From the NCBI GenBank assembly GCA_011525785.1, contig WYBT01000049.1:113068-177067 (forward strand): a DNA stretch of 64,000 bases, read 5' to 3'. A program made the position numbers and the translations under genes. The DNA comes from Planctomycetaceae bacterium (GTDB taxonomy: Bacteria; Planctomycetota; UBA1135; GCA-002686595). The notes under the pieces were generated by a model. The model did no database searches and was not told where the DNA came from. It was given only the letters and a program-made list of their open reading frames with translations. Of the stretch, positions 54,689-63,890 are shown piece by piece. Position 1 is the stretch's first letter. Each line of letters opens with the position of its first letter.

Positions 54689-54717
54689 TTGACGCGCCGC
54701 GCGGCGCCCGTCATAGT
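54689..54717 (+). promoter_or_regulatory. Promoter of tRNA-Ala
   Basis: TTGACG (54689-54694) and CATAGT (54712-54717) are 17 nt apart. The implied transcript starts near 54725, about 55 nt before the tRNA. The nearly identical pair at 13214-13243 supports the assignment. Confidence 0.6.
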
Positions 54718-54778
54718 CTCCGCCCCTCGCGCTGGATCCGGCTCTCCCGAGCCGCCCGGGCGCGAGCGCTGACAACGC

Positions 54779-54854
54779 GGGGGATTAGCTCAGTTGGTAG
54801 AGCGCTACAATGGCATTGTAGAGGCCAGGGGTTCGAATCCCCTATCCTCCACCA
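54779..54854 (+). tRNA. tRNA-Ala (anticodon GGC)
   Basis: A complete 76-nt tRNA with encoded CCA. Acceptor GGGGGAT pairs with ATCCTCC and contains the G3-U70 pair that defines alanine tRNA. The D arm is GCTC/GAGC and the anticodon stem CTACA/TGTAG holds loop ATGGCAT, anticodon GGC. The T loop is TTCGAAT. Confidence 0.97.
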
Positions 54855-54863
54855 CCGCACACG

Positions 54864-54900
54864 AAACCGCGGGACCCGCGCACGGGGACCGCGGTTTTTT
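54864..54900 (+). terminator. Intrinsic terminator after tRNA-Ala
   Basis: AAACCGCGG (54864-54872) pairs with CCGCGGTTT (54889-54897); the loop can form an inner CCCG/CGGG stem. A run of six T (54895-54900) follows immediately. It begins 9 nt after the tRNA. Confidence 0.9.
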
Positions 54901-55038
54901 CGTCGAAGGCTGTTTCGTCAGGTGCTTCTTCGTCGCGGGGCCTCGAGCGCTGCGCGTTGCTCGAACGACGCCGAACTGCGAAACACGAGCCCAACGCTCC
55001 GATCGCAGCGCAAGCGTGCCGCGCTCCCACGCAGTCCG

Positions 55039-55044
55039 TATCCT
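55039..55044 (+). promoter_or_regulatory. -10-like box ahead of lysS
   Basis: TATCCT ends 9 nt before the lysS ATG at 55054, implying a leaderless or almost leaderless transcript. Confidence 0.4.
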
Positions 55045-55053
55045 CCTCCGCCC

Positions 55054-56535
55054 ATGACCGATCTGGTGCAGCCCGACCGACTCGCCAAGGCGCAGGCGAT
55101 GCGCGCCGCCGGCGTCGATCCGTTCCCCGCGCGCGGCGTCGAGGCCACGCCGATCGCGTCGATCACAGCGCGCGCCGGCGACAGCGCGAATCCCGGCGAG
55201 ATGGTCGGCCAACGCGTCACGATCGCGGGCCGCCTCGCGATGCCGCGCGACTTCGGCAAGCTGATCTTCGCGCCGCTCTCGGACCGCACCGGGCGCATCC
55301 AGGTCGGTTTGAAGCGCGACGCGCTCAGCGAGTGGTGGCCGCAGCGCAAGTGGCTCGACGCCGGCGACCTCGTCGGAGTCAGCGGCGAAGTGGGCTTCAC
55401 ACAGAAGGGCGAGCTCACCGTGTGGGCCAGCGAGGTCAAGCTGCTCGCCAAGGCGCTCGCCTCGCCGCCCGAGAAGTGGCACGGACTGGTCGACGTCGAA
55501 GCGCGCTATCGGCGGCGCTACGTCGATCTGTGGGCCACCGAAGGCGTGCTCGAGACCTTCGTCAAGCGCAGCAAGATCGTCAGCGCGGTGCGGCGCTTCC
55601 TCGAGGCCCAGGGCTACCTCGAAGTCGAGACCCCCACGCTGCACCCGATCTTCGGCGGCGCGACCGCGCGTCCGTTCGTGACGCACCACAACGCGCTCGA
55701 CGCCGATTTCTATCTGCGCATCGCGCCCGAGCTGTACTTGAAGCGCCTGATCGTCGGCGGAATGGAGCGCGTGTTCGAGATCGCGCGCAACTTCCGCAAC
55801 GAAGGCATTTCGACGCGCCACAACCCCGAATTCTCGATGCTCGAGCTGTACGAGGCTCAAGCCGACTACCGGCGCATGATGGAGATCTCCGAGCAGATGC
55901 TCGAGTCCATCGCCCGCGAAGTGAACGGCACGACGAAGGTTGTCTTCCGCGGCGTCGAGTACGACTTGAAGGCGCCGTTCGCGCGCATGAGCTACACGCA
56001 GCTCTTCCGCGAGCAGAACGGCTGCGAGTTCGACGACGAGCCCGCGGTGCGCAAGCGCGCCAAGGAGCTGGGGCTCGACGAGTCGGCCGGCTATTGGAAG
56101 CTGATGAACGACGTGTTCGAAGCGACCTGCGAGAAGCTGCTGACCGGCCCGGTGTTCTGCGTCGACTATCCCGTGCCGATCTGTCCGCTGGCGAAGCGCA
56201 AGCCCGAGGATCCGCGCCTCGCCGAGCGTTTCGAGCTGTTCCTGGGCGGCATGGAGCTGGGCAACGCGTTCACGGAGCTCAACGACCCGCAGGACCAGGA
56301 GCAGCGCTTCGTCGAGCAGGTCGCAACGAAGGATCCCGAAGCCCCCGGCGAGGTCGACGTCGACTACGTCCAGGCGCTCGAGTACGGCATGCCGCCGACC
56401 GGCGGGCTGGGCATCGGCATCGATCGACTGGTGATGGTGCTCACCGGCCAGGACTCGATCCGCGACGTGCTGCTGTTCCCCGCGCTGCGTCCGCAGCGCA
56501 GCGCCGCCGAGGGCGAAGCGACCGAGCCCGCATGA
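55054..56535 (+). CDS. lysS: Lysyl-tRNA synthetase (class II)
   Basis: LysRS (493 residues) has an N-terminal OB-fold anticodon-binding domain (GQRVTIAGRLAMPRDFGKLI) and a class II core. Motif 1 is at EVETPTLHPIFGGATARPF, motif 2 at VFEIARNFRNEGISTRHNPE and motif 3 at PPTGGLGIGIDRLVMVLTG. All are intact. The stop overlaps the lolC/E start as ATGA, so lysS, lolC/E and lolD are probably one transcription unit. The gene follows the tRNA-Ala terminator. Confidence 0.97.
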   Translation: MTDLVQPDRLAKAQAMRAAGVDPFPARGVEATPIASITARAGDSANPGEMVGQRVTIAGRLAMPRDFGKLIFAPLSDRTGRIQVGLKRDALSEWWPQRKWLDAGDLVGVSGEVGFTQKGELTVWASEVKLLAKALASPPEKWHGLVDVEARYRRRYVDLWATEGVLETFVKRSKIVSAVRRFLEAQGYLEVETPTLHPIFGGATARPFVTHHNALDADFYLRIAPELYLKRLIVGGMERVFEIARNFRNEGISTRHNPEFSMLELYEAQADYRRMMEISEQMLESIAREVNGTTKVVFRGVEYDLKAPFARMSYTQLFREQNGCEFDDEPAVRKRAKELGLDESAGYWKLMNDVFEATCEKLLTGPVFCVDYPVPICPLAKRKPEDPRLAERFELFLGGMELGNAFTELNDPQDQEQRFVEQVATKDPEAPGEVDVDYVQALEYGMPPTGGLGIGIDRLVMVLTGQDSIRDVLLFPALRPQRSAAEGEATEPA

Positions 56536-58061
56536 ACGAGACGGGCGAGTTCGGCGCGGGCATGCGGCCCGAGGCGTTGCTCGAGCTGGCGCTCGCGCTG
56601 GGCGGCTTCGCGCTGTTCGCGCTGCTGGTCGTGGGCTTGGCGTACCTGATCATGCGCGTGGTGTTCCTGGCCGTGCCCGCGCCGGCCGTGGTGCGCTTCC
56701 TCTCGTGGCGCTACCTGATCCACCGCCCCACCAACCTGATCGGCGTGGTGGGCATTTTCCTCGGCGTCGGCGCGCTGATCATGATCCTCTCGATCATGAC
56801 CGGTTTCCTCGAGCAGACGCGCAAGTCGATGCGTGGCAGCTTGTCGGACCTGATGGTCATCCTGCGCGCGAGCGAGCGCCGCCGGCCCTTCGACGCCGAC
56901 AAGATCCTCGAGGTCGTGCGCTCCGACCCGCGCGTGGCCGCGGCTTCCGCGCACCTGAGCTGGCCGTGCTTCATCACGCGCCCGGGCGGCAACTCGATGT
57001 TCATGCTGTCCGACCCGCAGCTGAGCCGCAACGCGTTCGTGCAGCTGGCGGGCATCGATGTCGACGACGAGAAGAGCGCCACCGAGTTCCACGCCTCGCT
57101 GGTGCGCGCGCCGATCTACGGCGAGAGCGTGGCCGACCCGCGCAACCCCTTCGCCCCGCCGCCCGAGTACGACGCCACGGTCGGCATGCCGCGCGCCAGC
57201 GTGATCGTCGGCGATCAACTGTTCGAAGCCCACCGGCTGCGGCGCGGCGACTTCGTGACGCTGATCATCCCGGTCCGCGACGAGCAGTCGGAGTACGGCT
57301 TCGCCGCCAAGGAGCGCGAGTTCGTGGTGGCCGGCTCGTTCCGCTCGAGCGAGAACGAGATGGACCTCGAGCGCGTGTACCTCGAGCGCGGCCAGCTCGC
57401 CCGCTTCATGGCGGGCGCCAACGAGGAAGATCCGCTGCCCGCGGGCGCCACGAGCGTCAGCCAGGTGCTGATCAAGCTGCACGACTACGAGCGCGACGGC
57501 CAGGCCACCGCCGACGACCTGCGCGAGAAGCTCCGCAGCAGCGGCGCGGTGGATGGCAACTGCCTGCTCGTGACCTGGGAGCAGTTCCGCGGCTCGCTCC
57601 TGGGCGCGATCGAGAACGAGCGCGTGCTGCTGGGCATCATGCTGAGCCTGGTGCTCCTGGTCGCGTGCTTCACGGTCTTCGCGATCCTCTCCATGATGGT
57701 CAGCGAGAAGCGCCGCGACATCGGCATCCTGACCGCGCTCGGCGCGACGCCGCGCCTGAGCCTGCTGGTGTTCCTCGCCATCGGCTTTTGGGACGCGCTG
57801 ATCGGCGCGATCCTCGGCGCCTGCACGGGCGTGGTGCTGGCGCTGAAGATCGATCGTCTCGAGCGCTGGCTGAGCGATGCGCTCGACGTGCAGATCTTCA
57901 ACCGCAGCGTCTACATCTTCGACACCATCCCCAGCGTCGTCGAAGTGTTGCCCGTGGCCGCGATCGTGCTCGGCGCGTTCCTGTGCACGCTGCTGTTCGC
58001 CGCGATTCCCGCCTGGCGCGCGGCGAGTCTCGATCCGGTCGACGCGCTGCGCAACGAATAG
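56532..58061 (+). CDS. Lipoprotein-releasing ABC permease LolC/LolE-type
   Basis: A 509-residue inner-membrane permease of the MacB/LolC family. An extra N-terminal span (LALALGGFALFALLVVGLAYL) precedes the usual first helix (HRPTNLIGVVGIFLGVGALI), then the large periplasmic domain, and three C-terminal helices (VLLGIMLSLVLLVACFTVFA, FLAIGFWDALIGAILGACTG, VEVLPVAAIVLGAFLCTLLF) ending in AIPAWRAASLDPVDALRNE. With the adjacent LolD-type ATPase it should move lipoproteins out of the inner membrane. Only one permease gene is present, so it may work as a homodimer. The extra helix is unusual for LolC. Confidence 0.9.
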   Translation: MNETGEFGAGMRPEALLELALALGGFALFALLVVGLAYLIMRVVFLAVPAPAVVRFLSWRYLIHRPTNLIGVVGIFLGVGALIMILSIMTGFLEQTRKSMRGSLSDLMVILRASERRRPFDADKILEVVRSDPRVAAASAHLSWPCFITRPGGNSMFMLSDPQLSRNAFVQLAGIDVDDEKSATEFHASLVRAPIYGESVADPRNPFAPPPEYDATVGMPRASVIVGDQLFEAHRLRRGDFVTLIIPVRDEQSEYGFAAKEREFVVAGSFRSSENEMDLERVYLERGQLARFMAGANEEDPLPAGATSVSQVLIKLHDYERDGQATADDLREKLRSSGAVDGNCLLVTWEQFRGSLLGAIENERVLLGIMLSLVLLVACFTVFAILSMMVSEKRRDIGILTALGATPRLSLLVFLAIGFWDALIGAILGACTGVVLALKIDRLERWLSDALDVQIFNRSVYIFDTIPSVVEVLPVAAIVLGAFLCTLLFAAIPAWRAASLDPVDALRNE

Positions 58062-58079
58062 GGACTTCGCAGCCACGCC

Positions 58080-58793
58080 ATGAGTTCGAGCGAGATCGTC
58101 CTGCGCGCCCGCGAGGTCAAGAAGTCGTACCGCATCGCGCGGCGCGAACTGCCGATCCTGCACGGCTGCGACCTCGAGCTCGCGCGCGGCGAGCGTCTGG
58201 CCCTGATGGGTCCCTCGGGCGCGGGCAAGTCGACCTTCCTGCACGTGCTCGGGCTGCTCGACCGCCCCACCGCCGGACAGGTCGAGATCGACGGCGAGGA
58301 CGCCTGGCGCCAGTCGCTCGAACGCCGCGCGCGGCTGCGCAACGAGCGCCTGGGCTTCGTGTTCCAGTTCTACCACCTCGTGGCGGAGCTCACGGCGCTC
58401 GAGAACGTGCTGCTGCCGGCCATGATCCGCTGGAACAGCCTCGCCTTCGACGCGAAGAAGGCGCAGTTCTACGCCCGCGCGAGCGAGTTGCTCGAACGCT
58501 TCGGACTCTCGGAGCGCATGAAGCACCGCCCGCCGCAACTGTCCGGCGGCGAGCGTCAACGCGTCGCGCTGGCGCGCGCGCTGTTCCACGACCCGCCGAT
58601 CCTGATCGCCGACGAGCCGACCGGCAACCTCGACCGCGAGACCGGCGAGAAGGTGCTCGAGCTCCTGTTCGAAGAGCAGGCGCGCCGCCAGTTGTCGCTG
58701 TTGCTCGTCACGCACGACGAGCGCCTGGCCGCGCGCTGCGAGCGCGTGGCGCACATGGACGCCGGCCGCATCCACAACGGCCTGCGCGGCTGA
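58080..58793 (+). CDS. lolD: Lipoprotein-releasing ABC transporter ATPase LolD
   Basis: A 237-residue ABC ATPase: Walker A GPSGAGKSTFLHVLG, Q-loop FVFQFYHLVAEL, signature LSGGERQRVALARAL, Walker B ILIADEPTGNLD, and the switch His in LLLVTHDERLA. The pattern is that of the LolD/MacB group. It starts 18 nt after the permease gene, supplying its energy. It is convergent with tyrS. Confidence 0.92.
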   Translation: MSSSEIVLRAREVKKSYRIARRELPILHGCDLELARGERLALMGPSGAGKSTFLHVLGLLDRPTAGQVEIDGEDAWRQSLERRARLRNERLGFVFQFYHLVAELTALENVLLPAMIRWNSLAFDAKKAQFYARASELLERFGLSERMKHRPPQLSGGERQRVALARALFHDPPILIADEPTGNLDRETGEKVLELLFEEQARRQLSLLLVTHDERLAARCERVAHMDAGRIHNGLRG

Positions 58794-58849
58794 CGCGAGC
58801 GCGCGCCTCCGACGTCAGTCTGCGCTCGCGCTCCTTCGCACTCGCGCTG

Positions 58850-60028
58850 CTACGACAAGCGCGCGTACTTGCGCTTGCCGAACTGCACCAGGATCGGCGC
58901 GGCCGGCTTGCCCAAGGCGAACTTGGGATCGGTGACGACCTGTCCGTCGAGCTTGACGCCGCCCTGCTCGATCGTGCGCTTGGCTTCGCCCGAGCTCGGC
59001 GCGAGGCCGATGTCGCGCAGGAGCACCATCAACGGCACCGAACCTTCGGGCCAGGCGTGCGCGATCTCGGGGATGTCGGTCGGCGCCTGCTTGTCGCGGA
59101 ACTGCCGATCGAACGACTCCCTGGCGCGCGCCGCCGCATCGGCGCCGTGGAAAAAGCCGGCGATCTCCTGCCCCAGGCGAGCTTTGGCTTCGCGCGGATG
59201 ACCGCCGAGCAGCGCGTCGATCTCCGCGTCGGCAAGTCGCGTCAGCGCGCGGAACCAAGTCCCCATCACGTCGTCGGGCAGGGCCATGACCTTGCCGAAC
59301 ATCTGCTCGGCGCTGTCTTCGAGCAGGATCGCGTTGCCGTAGCTCTTGCTCATCTTGCGGCCGTCGAGGCCGTTGATGAGCGGGAAGGTGATGCACACCT
59401 GGCCCGGCTGCCCTTCGCGCTCCTGCAGCTCGCGGCCGACCAGCAGGTTGAAGAGCTGGTCCGAGCCGCCGATCTCGACGTCGCAGCGGATCATCACGCT
59501 GTCCCAGCCCTGCATCAGCGGGTAGAGGAACTCGTGCACGCCGATCGGCTCGCCCGCCGCCATGCGCTTCTCGAAGGTGTCGCGCTCGAGCATGCGCGCG
59601 ACGGTCGCTTTGCCCGCCAAGCGCAGCACGTCCTCGAAGCGCATCGCGTCGAACCACTCGGAGTTGCGGTGCACCTCCGTGCGCGCCATGTCGAGGATGC
59701 GGCCGGCCTGCGTGGTGTAGGTGACGAGGTTCGTCTCGACCTCCTCGCGCGTGAGCTGCGGGCGCAGCTTGTTGCGGCCCGAAGGATCGCCCACCATCGC
59801 GGTCGAGTCGCCCACGATCAGCACGATCGTGTGCCCCAGCTCCTGCAGAGCGCGGAGCTTGAGCAGCGGGATGGCGTGGCCGACGTGCAGGTCGGGCGAG
59901 CTGGGGTCCATGCCGAACTTGATGCGCAGCGGCTTGCCCGCGGCCCGGGCCTTGTCGAGCCGCTGGCGCAGCTGCGGGGCCTCGATCAGATCGACCGAAT
60001 TGCGCTGGAATACCTCGAAGTCGTTCAT
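58850..60028 (-). CDS. tyrS: Tyrosyl-tRNA synthetase
   Basis: TyrRS (392 residues). The class I signature appears as SSPDLHVGHAIPLL and the KMSKS as GRKMSKSYGNAI. The HVGH form and the missing insertions match the TyrZ-type group. The C-terminal S4-like RNA-binding domain is present (SGEAKRTIEQGGVKLDGQVV). The start overlaps the stop of the upstream lipoprotein gene by 4 nt (ATGA), so both are expressed together. Confidence 0.96.
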   Translation of the reverse strand: MNDFEVFQRNSVDLIEAPQLRQRLDKARAAGKPLRIKFGMDPSSPDLHVGHAIPLLKLRALQELGHTIVLIVGDSTAMVGDPSGRNKLRPQLTREEVETNLVTYTTQAGRILDMARTEVHRNSEWFDAMRFEDVLRLAGKATVARMLERDTFEKRMAAGEPIGVHEFLYPLMQGWDSVMIRCDVEIGGSDQLFNLLVGRELQEREGQPGQVCITFPLINGLDGRKMSKSYGNAILLEDSAEQMFGKVMALPDDVMGTWFRALTRLADAEIDALLGGHPREAKARLGQEIAGFFHGADAAARARESFDRQFRDKQAPTDIPEIAHAWPEGSVPLMVLLRDIGLAPSSGEAKRTIEQGGVKLDGQVVTDPKFALGKPAAPILVQFGKRKYARLS

Positions 60029-61224
60029 CGCCGCTCCACACTAGCTCGCGTCGTGTTCGGACGCTCGCCCTCGAGCTCCTGCGGCAACTCCAACGGCGAC
60101 GAACTCGCTCGCTCCGGCGGCGGCGCCAGCCGCGCCTCGAGCCAGGCGCGCCAGCGCTGCGCGTCTTCGCCGAAGCCGTCGCCCACGCTCTCGCCCGACA
60201 GCCAGCGCAGCACGGGCGCCGCGCGGACCAGTTCGAGCTGCGGCCGCTCCAGGAGCGCGGGCGCGAGCAAGTCCAGCGCCTCGGCGCGACGCTCGGGCGC
60301 GATGCGCACGGCGCGCTCGAGGAACGAGGGCATCGAGGGCGCGCCGCGGCGCACGTAGTCCACCAGGCTCTGCGGCTCGATCGGCGTCGAGGGCAGACGC
60401 GGGTCCAGGCGCGAGCGCTCGAGCGGCGCGATCTTCAGTTCGCTCGCCTCCAGTTCGAGCCCGTCGATGCGCACCAGTCCGGTGGCCGCCGACAGGCGCC
60501 AGTCGCCGCGCAACGCGATGTAGCCCGCTAGCGGCGCCGGAAAGCGACCGAGGGAAACGCGCCGCGTTTCGCCGCCGGCGAGCACCAGTCGATCGAGCGC
60601 GTCGACGAACAGACGCTGGCCGCGCCGCTGCTCCACGCCGTCGGGTGTCAGCCCCACGACGCGCTGATCGAGGGCCGCCCCGGGGGCGCGCAGTTCGACG
60701 CGCTCGTCGCCGGCGTTGCGGACCACCAGCTCGAGCTTGACCGACTCGGGCGCTGAACTCGCGGCCTCGACGAGCGCGAGCTCCAGTCGCGCGACGCGCG
60801 CGCGCGCCTCGAGCCGCTGCGCGAAGCGCTCCGCGATCTCCAACGCGGCGCCGCGAGGTCCGCGCGCCGTCGCGTAGACGAGGATCGAGCGCGCCAGTTC
60901 GTCGTCGCCAGCGCGCAGTGCGCTCGAAAGTTCGGCGAAGGCCGGCTCAAAGGGCTCGAGCTCGCGCGCGGCGATGCGCTGCTCCAGTTCGGCCGCCCGC
61001 GCGCGCTGTGTGCTGCTGGGCGCGAGCGCTTCGAACTGCGCACGTGCGGCGAGCAGGTCTCCGGCTGCGAGCGCAGCGCCGATGGCGTCGACCTGCGCCT
61101 GTTGCGCCCGCGTCCATTCGACGCGAGTCGCACCAGCGCTTGCGCACGCAGCACAAAGCAGCAGCAGCCCTGCGACAGCGCACCGTCGCACGTCTCGACA
61201 TCGCGCTCGGCGGAGAGGGTTCAT
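60025..61224 (-). CDS. Hypothetical lipoprotein upstream of tyrS
   Basis: A 399-residue predicted lipoprotein (signal MNPLRRARCRDVRRCAVAGL with lipobox LCAAC). The mature N-terminal half is helical and Ala/Arg-rich (ELEQRIAARELEPFEPAFAE); the middle is a beta sandwich (VKLELVVRNAGDERVELRAP, VSLGRFPAPLAGYIALRGDW), and the end is helical with a Pro-rich tail. No known family is recognised. Translational coupling to tyrS (ATGA) is unexpected for an envelope protein and suggests simple co-transcription rather than a shared task. Confidence 0.78.
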   Translation of the reverse strand: MNPLRRARCRDVRRCAVAGLLLLCAACASAGATRVEWTRAQQAQVDAIGAALAAGDLLAARAQFEALAPSSTQRARAAELEQRIAARELEPFEPAFAELSSALRAGDDELARSILVYATARGPRGAALEIAERFAQRLEARARVARLELALVEAASSAPESVKLELVVRNAGDERVELRAPGAALDQRVVGLTPDGVEQRRGQRLFVDALDRLVLAGGETRRVSLGRFPAPLAGYIALRGDWRLSAATGLVRIDGLELEASELKIAPLERSRLDPRLPSTPIEPQSLVDYVRRGAPSMPSFLERAVRIAPERRAEALDLLAPALLERPQLELVRAAPVLRWLSGESVGDGFGEDAQRWRAWLEARLAPPPERASSSPLELPQELEGERPNTTRASVERR

Positions 61225-61603
61225 GCGCTGCAGAGTCTACGAATACGCAATCAGCACGGCACGCGGCGGCGCTGAGTCGACCCGTGCGCGTGCTGCGCTG
61301 CTCGATTCAAGGTGTTCTGATCCACGCGCGGACCAGAATTGGGACGCGCTCGAGACGCCGCGCATCCAATGCTTGCAATCCTGTCGGGCTCCGCACGCCG
61401 TTCGGCTCGGATCGCGGCGGACGGAGACAGACCACCGGAGTGAACTCGGCAGAGCGACGATCGCCCTTCGAAACGAGCAGTTGGATTCAGGCAGCCACCC
61501 ACGGGCCAGAGGCCCCGCGCGGAGGTTGCGCGACGCGCTGGCAGGCGCAACGCAGTCGCGCGTGTAGTCACGAGACCCGTTGCGGGAGCCGGAGGCGCGC
61601 AAC
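61225..61603. other. Divergent intergenic region with little content
   Basis: This 379-nt region separates the tyrS-operon lipoprotein from the carboxypeptidase-regulatory gene. It holds the GGAGG ribosome binding site of the latter (61591-61595). No frame on either strand has gene-like composition, and I see no confident promoter or hairpin. Confidence 0.5.
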
Positions 61604-63298
61604 ATGAAGAAGGCGCTCACTTTCGCGGTCGCGGTCGCAGGCTTGGCAGCGTTCCTGGCGCTGCGGCATCAGTTGGCCCCGGGCGTCGCCGCTGATGCGG
61701 CCGAGCGCGGTTCGGGGCCCGAGCCGGCCGAACGTTCCAAAACGCAGCTGGTCTCCGAGCGCGCGTCAACGAGCCTCGAGCTCGGGCGCGCGAGCGACTC
61801 AGCGACGCCGACACCGACCTCCCCCGCTCCGGTGAACGACAAGGTCGTGGTGCGGACCTTCGACACGAACGGCGCCGTCGTGCGTCACGCAGAGCTGTTC
61901 GCCACGACGGACAGCGGGAGCCTGAGACTGGGCAGCAGCGGCCCTGACGGCGAAGTGGAGCTGCTTTTCGAGCGCGCGAACTGGACAGCAGTCGTCGGTC
62001 GGCACGCTTCCTTCGGTCCGGCGCGCGTCAGTTGGATCGGCGAGCCTCCAGCGGTGGTGGAGCTGCGCTTGCCAGATGCCTCGGAGCTCAGCGGGCGCGT
62101 TGTGTTCGCGGATGGACAGGGCGCGCCTGGCGGCCTGCGAGTGCTCGCGATTCCTACGCGGCTGAATATGTCGGCGCGGGGGCGCACGGCTGAGGAGCTG
62201 ATCTCGAACCCGGAGTTCGGAGTGACGCTCACCGAGTCGGACGGAACGTTTCGTTTCACGGGTCTGGCGTCCGCTGAAGTGCACGCGCTGCACTGCGGAG
62301 GGCGAGGACTGCTCGTGCACGATCAGCCGCCCTACGCGCGAGCGGGCCAGAGCGACGCGCGGATCACCGTTGCGCGAGGCTACGGCGTGATCTTCGAGTT
62401 CGCCGATGTGGCGGGCGTCGCGCCCTGCGTGCCGGAGGTGTACGGGTCGCAGGGCAGCTTCAACATGACAATCTCCGACGCCAGCGCAGAGCTGGTGTTG
62501 AACCTGCCGCCCAGTGCGCGCTTGGCGCTGGGTGCGCTCGGCAGTTTCACGGACAGCCCCACCCGCCGCCTGATCCTGCTCTCTTCGCCGCTCGACTTGG
62601 CCGAGTTGGGTCCGATCAAGATCCACAGCTCACTTCCGGGCTACGTCCCGGTCGAGCAAGAGTGCTTCGCCATGCCGATCGAGTCCGATCTCGCGGTATG
62701 GAAGCAGCCCTTGATTCGCTCGGCGCAGAACTTCGGCGCGCTGCATCTCGATCTCGAAGCTGCGCAGTCCGATCTGCGTCAGTCGCTGGGCCGAGTCGGT
62801 CCCACGGCGCTGTTCGAGTTTCGGGCCCCGGGCCAGGGCGCCTTCCTGCGTGTGCTGCACGCCGACACCAAAGGCGTTCTGGAGCTCGACTGCTTGCCCT
62901 TCGGACCCCACGAGCTCGTGTTCATCTCGCAGCCCGAAACGGACTTCTCGCGCATACGCCTGGGAGAAGTGCTGGTCGGGCCGCAGCCCGCGCAACGTTC
63001 ACTGCCGCTGCAAGACTTGGGAGCACTGACCGTCGACGCGCGGCTGCCGGATGGTCGCGACTACGTCGGCGAGATGCGCATCGCTCTGGGCGGAGTTCTG
63101 GGTGACACGCCGTCCGTGCCGAACACTCCGCTGCAGGGCGGCGAGACCATGTTTCGACGTCCGCCCTACCACTTCGCGCTGTTGCCCGCAGGGAGATACC
63201 GCGTGTGGGTCGCCGCGCCTGGCGCCGGGTCCAGTCCGGCCGATGTGGTTGTGCCGCCGCGCGGCGTCGCGCGCGTTGCGCTGACCATCCACCTGTGA
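61604..63298 (+). CDS. Secreted carboxypeptidase-regulatory-like protein
   Basis: A 564-residue exported or membrane-tethered protein. It starts MKKALTFAVAVAGLAAFLAL with a good GGAGG site 8 nt upstream, followed by a Ser/Thr/Pro-rich linker. Beta-sandwich units include VVVRTFDTNGAVVRHAELFA, LRLPDASELSGRVVFADGQG and GALTVDARLPDGRDYVGEMR, and the end (HFALLPAGRYRVWVAAPGAG) is typical of carboxypeptidase-regulatory/Ig-like folds. No enzyme motif is seen. The next gene, 99 nt away on the same strand, encodes a Cys-rich secreted protein. Confidence 0.8.
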   Translation: MKKALTFAVAVAGLAAFLALRHQLAPGVAADAAERGSGPEPAERSKTQLVSERASTSLELGRASDSATPTPTSPAPVNDKVVVRTFDTNGAVVRHAELFATTDSGSLRLGSSGPDGEVELLFERANWTAVVGRHASFGPARVSWIGEPPAVVELRLPDASELSGRVVFADGQGAPGGLRVLAIPTRLNMSARGRTAEELISNPEFGVTLTESDGTFRFTGLASAEVHALHCGGRGLLVHDQPPYARAGQSDARITVARGYGVIFEFADVAGVAPCVPEVYGSQGSFNMTISDASAELVLNLPPSARLALGALGSFTDSPTRRLILLSSPLDLAELGPIKIHSSLPGYVPVEQECFAMPIESDLAVWKQPLIRSAQNFGALHLDLEAAQSDLRQSLGRVGPTALFEFRAPGQGAFLRVLHADTKGVLELDCLPFGPHELVFISQPETDFSRIRLGEVLVGPQPAQRSLPLQDLGALTVDARLPDGRDYVGEMRIALGGVLGDTPSVPNTPLQGGETMFRRPPYHFALLPAGRYRVWVAAPGAGSSPADVVVPPRGVARVALTIHL

Positions 63299-63397
63299 GG
63301 CCACGTTGCGGCGCATGCGTCGCCGTACACCGTCGTGCGCAGGGCGTGTGCCCTGTGCTGTCCGTTTCCGTTTCTTTTCGAAGGAGGACCTACGTCC

Positions 63398-63811
63398 ATG
63401 ATTGCCCAACTGTGTGGATTCGTCGGCATGCTCTTGCTCGCAGCGGCCCCGACGCCGCCCCAGATCTTCGGTCGCTGCGAGGGCCTTGGTTCCGCCACGC
63501 CGGGCCTGGCCCCGAAGCTCACCTGCTTCCCGATCGCGTGCGCGCCCGGTTGCGTGAAGAGCGCCGTCATGACGCCCTTCGGCGCGGGTCAGGTCTGCAA
63601 CTGCAACTACATCGGTCCGCAGCCGGACTGCTGCAAGTTGGTGTTCGTGCCCGGCGTCCCGGGTTTCTCCAAGCAAGGTGACTGCAACGCTCCGGGCTGT
63701 CCGAAGCCCGGCACTTGCGCGCTCATCGTCCTGCCGCCGGTCGTCCCCGGCGGGGCGGTCGAGTACTTCGTCGACTGCGTCAAGATCGTCGACGCCGACG
63801 ACGAACACTGA
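63398..63811 (+). CDS. Small Cys-rich secreted protein
   Basis: A 137-residue exported protein. The signal peptide MIAQLCGFVGMLLLAAAPTP is followed by a mature domain with about a dozen cysteines, clustered as ACAPGC, CNCNYIGPQPDCC, DCNAPGCPKPGTC and FVDC. These probably form disulfides in a compact extracellular fold. The start at 63398 is fixed by a strong AAGGAGG site (63381-63387). No known family is recognised. Codon use is ordinary for the window, so a real gene is likely. Confidence 0.82.
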   Translation: MIAQLCGFVGMLLLAAAPTPPQIFGRCEGLGSATPGLAPKLTCFPIACAPGCVKSAVMTPFGAGQVCNCNYIGPQPDCCKLVFVPGVPGFSKQGDCNAPGCPKPGTCALIVLPPVVPGGAVEYFVDCVKIVDADDEH

Positions 63812-63890
63812 GATCCGCGGAGTCTGCGCGCGGCGCAGCAAGCGCTTGCGGCGCAGCGTCGGCGCACCTCCGGCCTAGCCCGACCTATTC

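Noticed and set aside
51736..55053. Long plus-strand frame ahead of lysS that would extend it by over 1000 residues
   Set aside because: It is antisense to leuS and crosses the tRNA-Ala gene; lysS begins at the ATG at 55054.
58795..58829. GCGAGCGC/GCGCTCGC hairpin between lolD and tyrS as a terminator
   Set aside because: Stem is only 8 bp, loop is 19 nt and no T-run follows on either strand; such GC matches are frequent by chance here.
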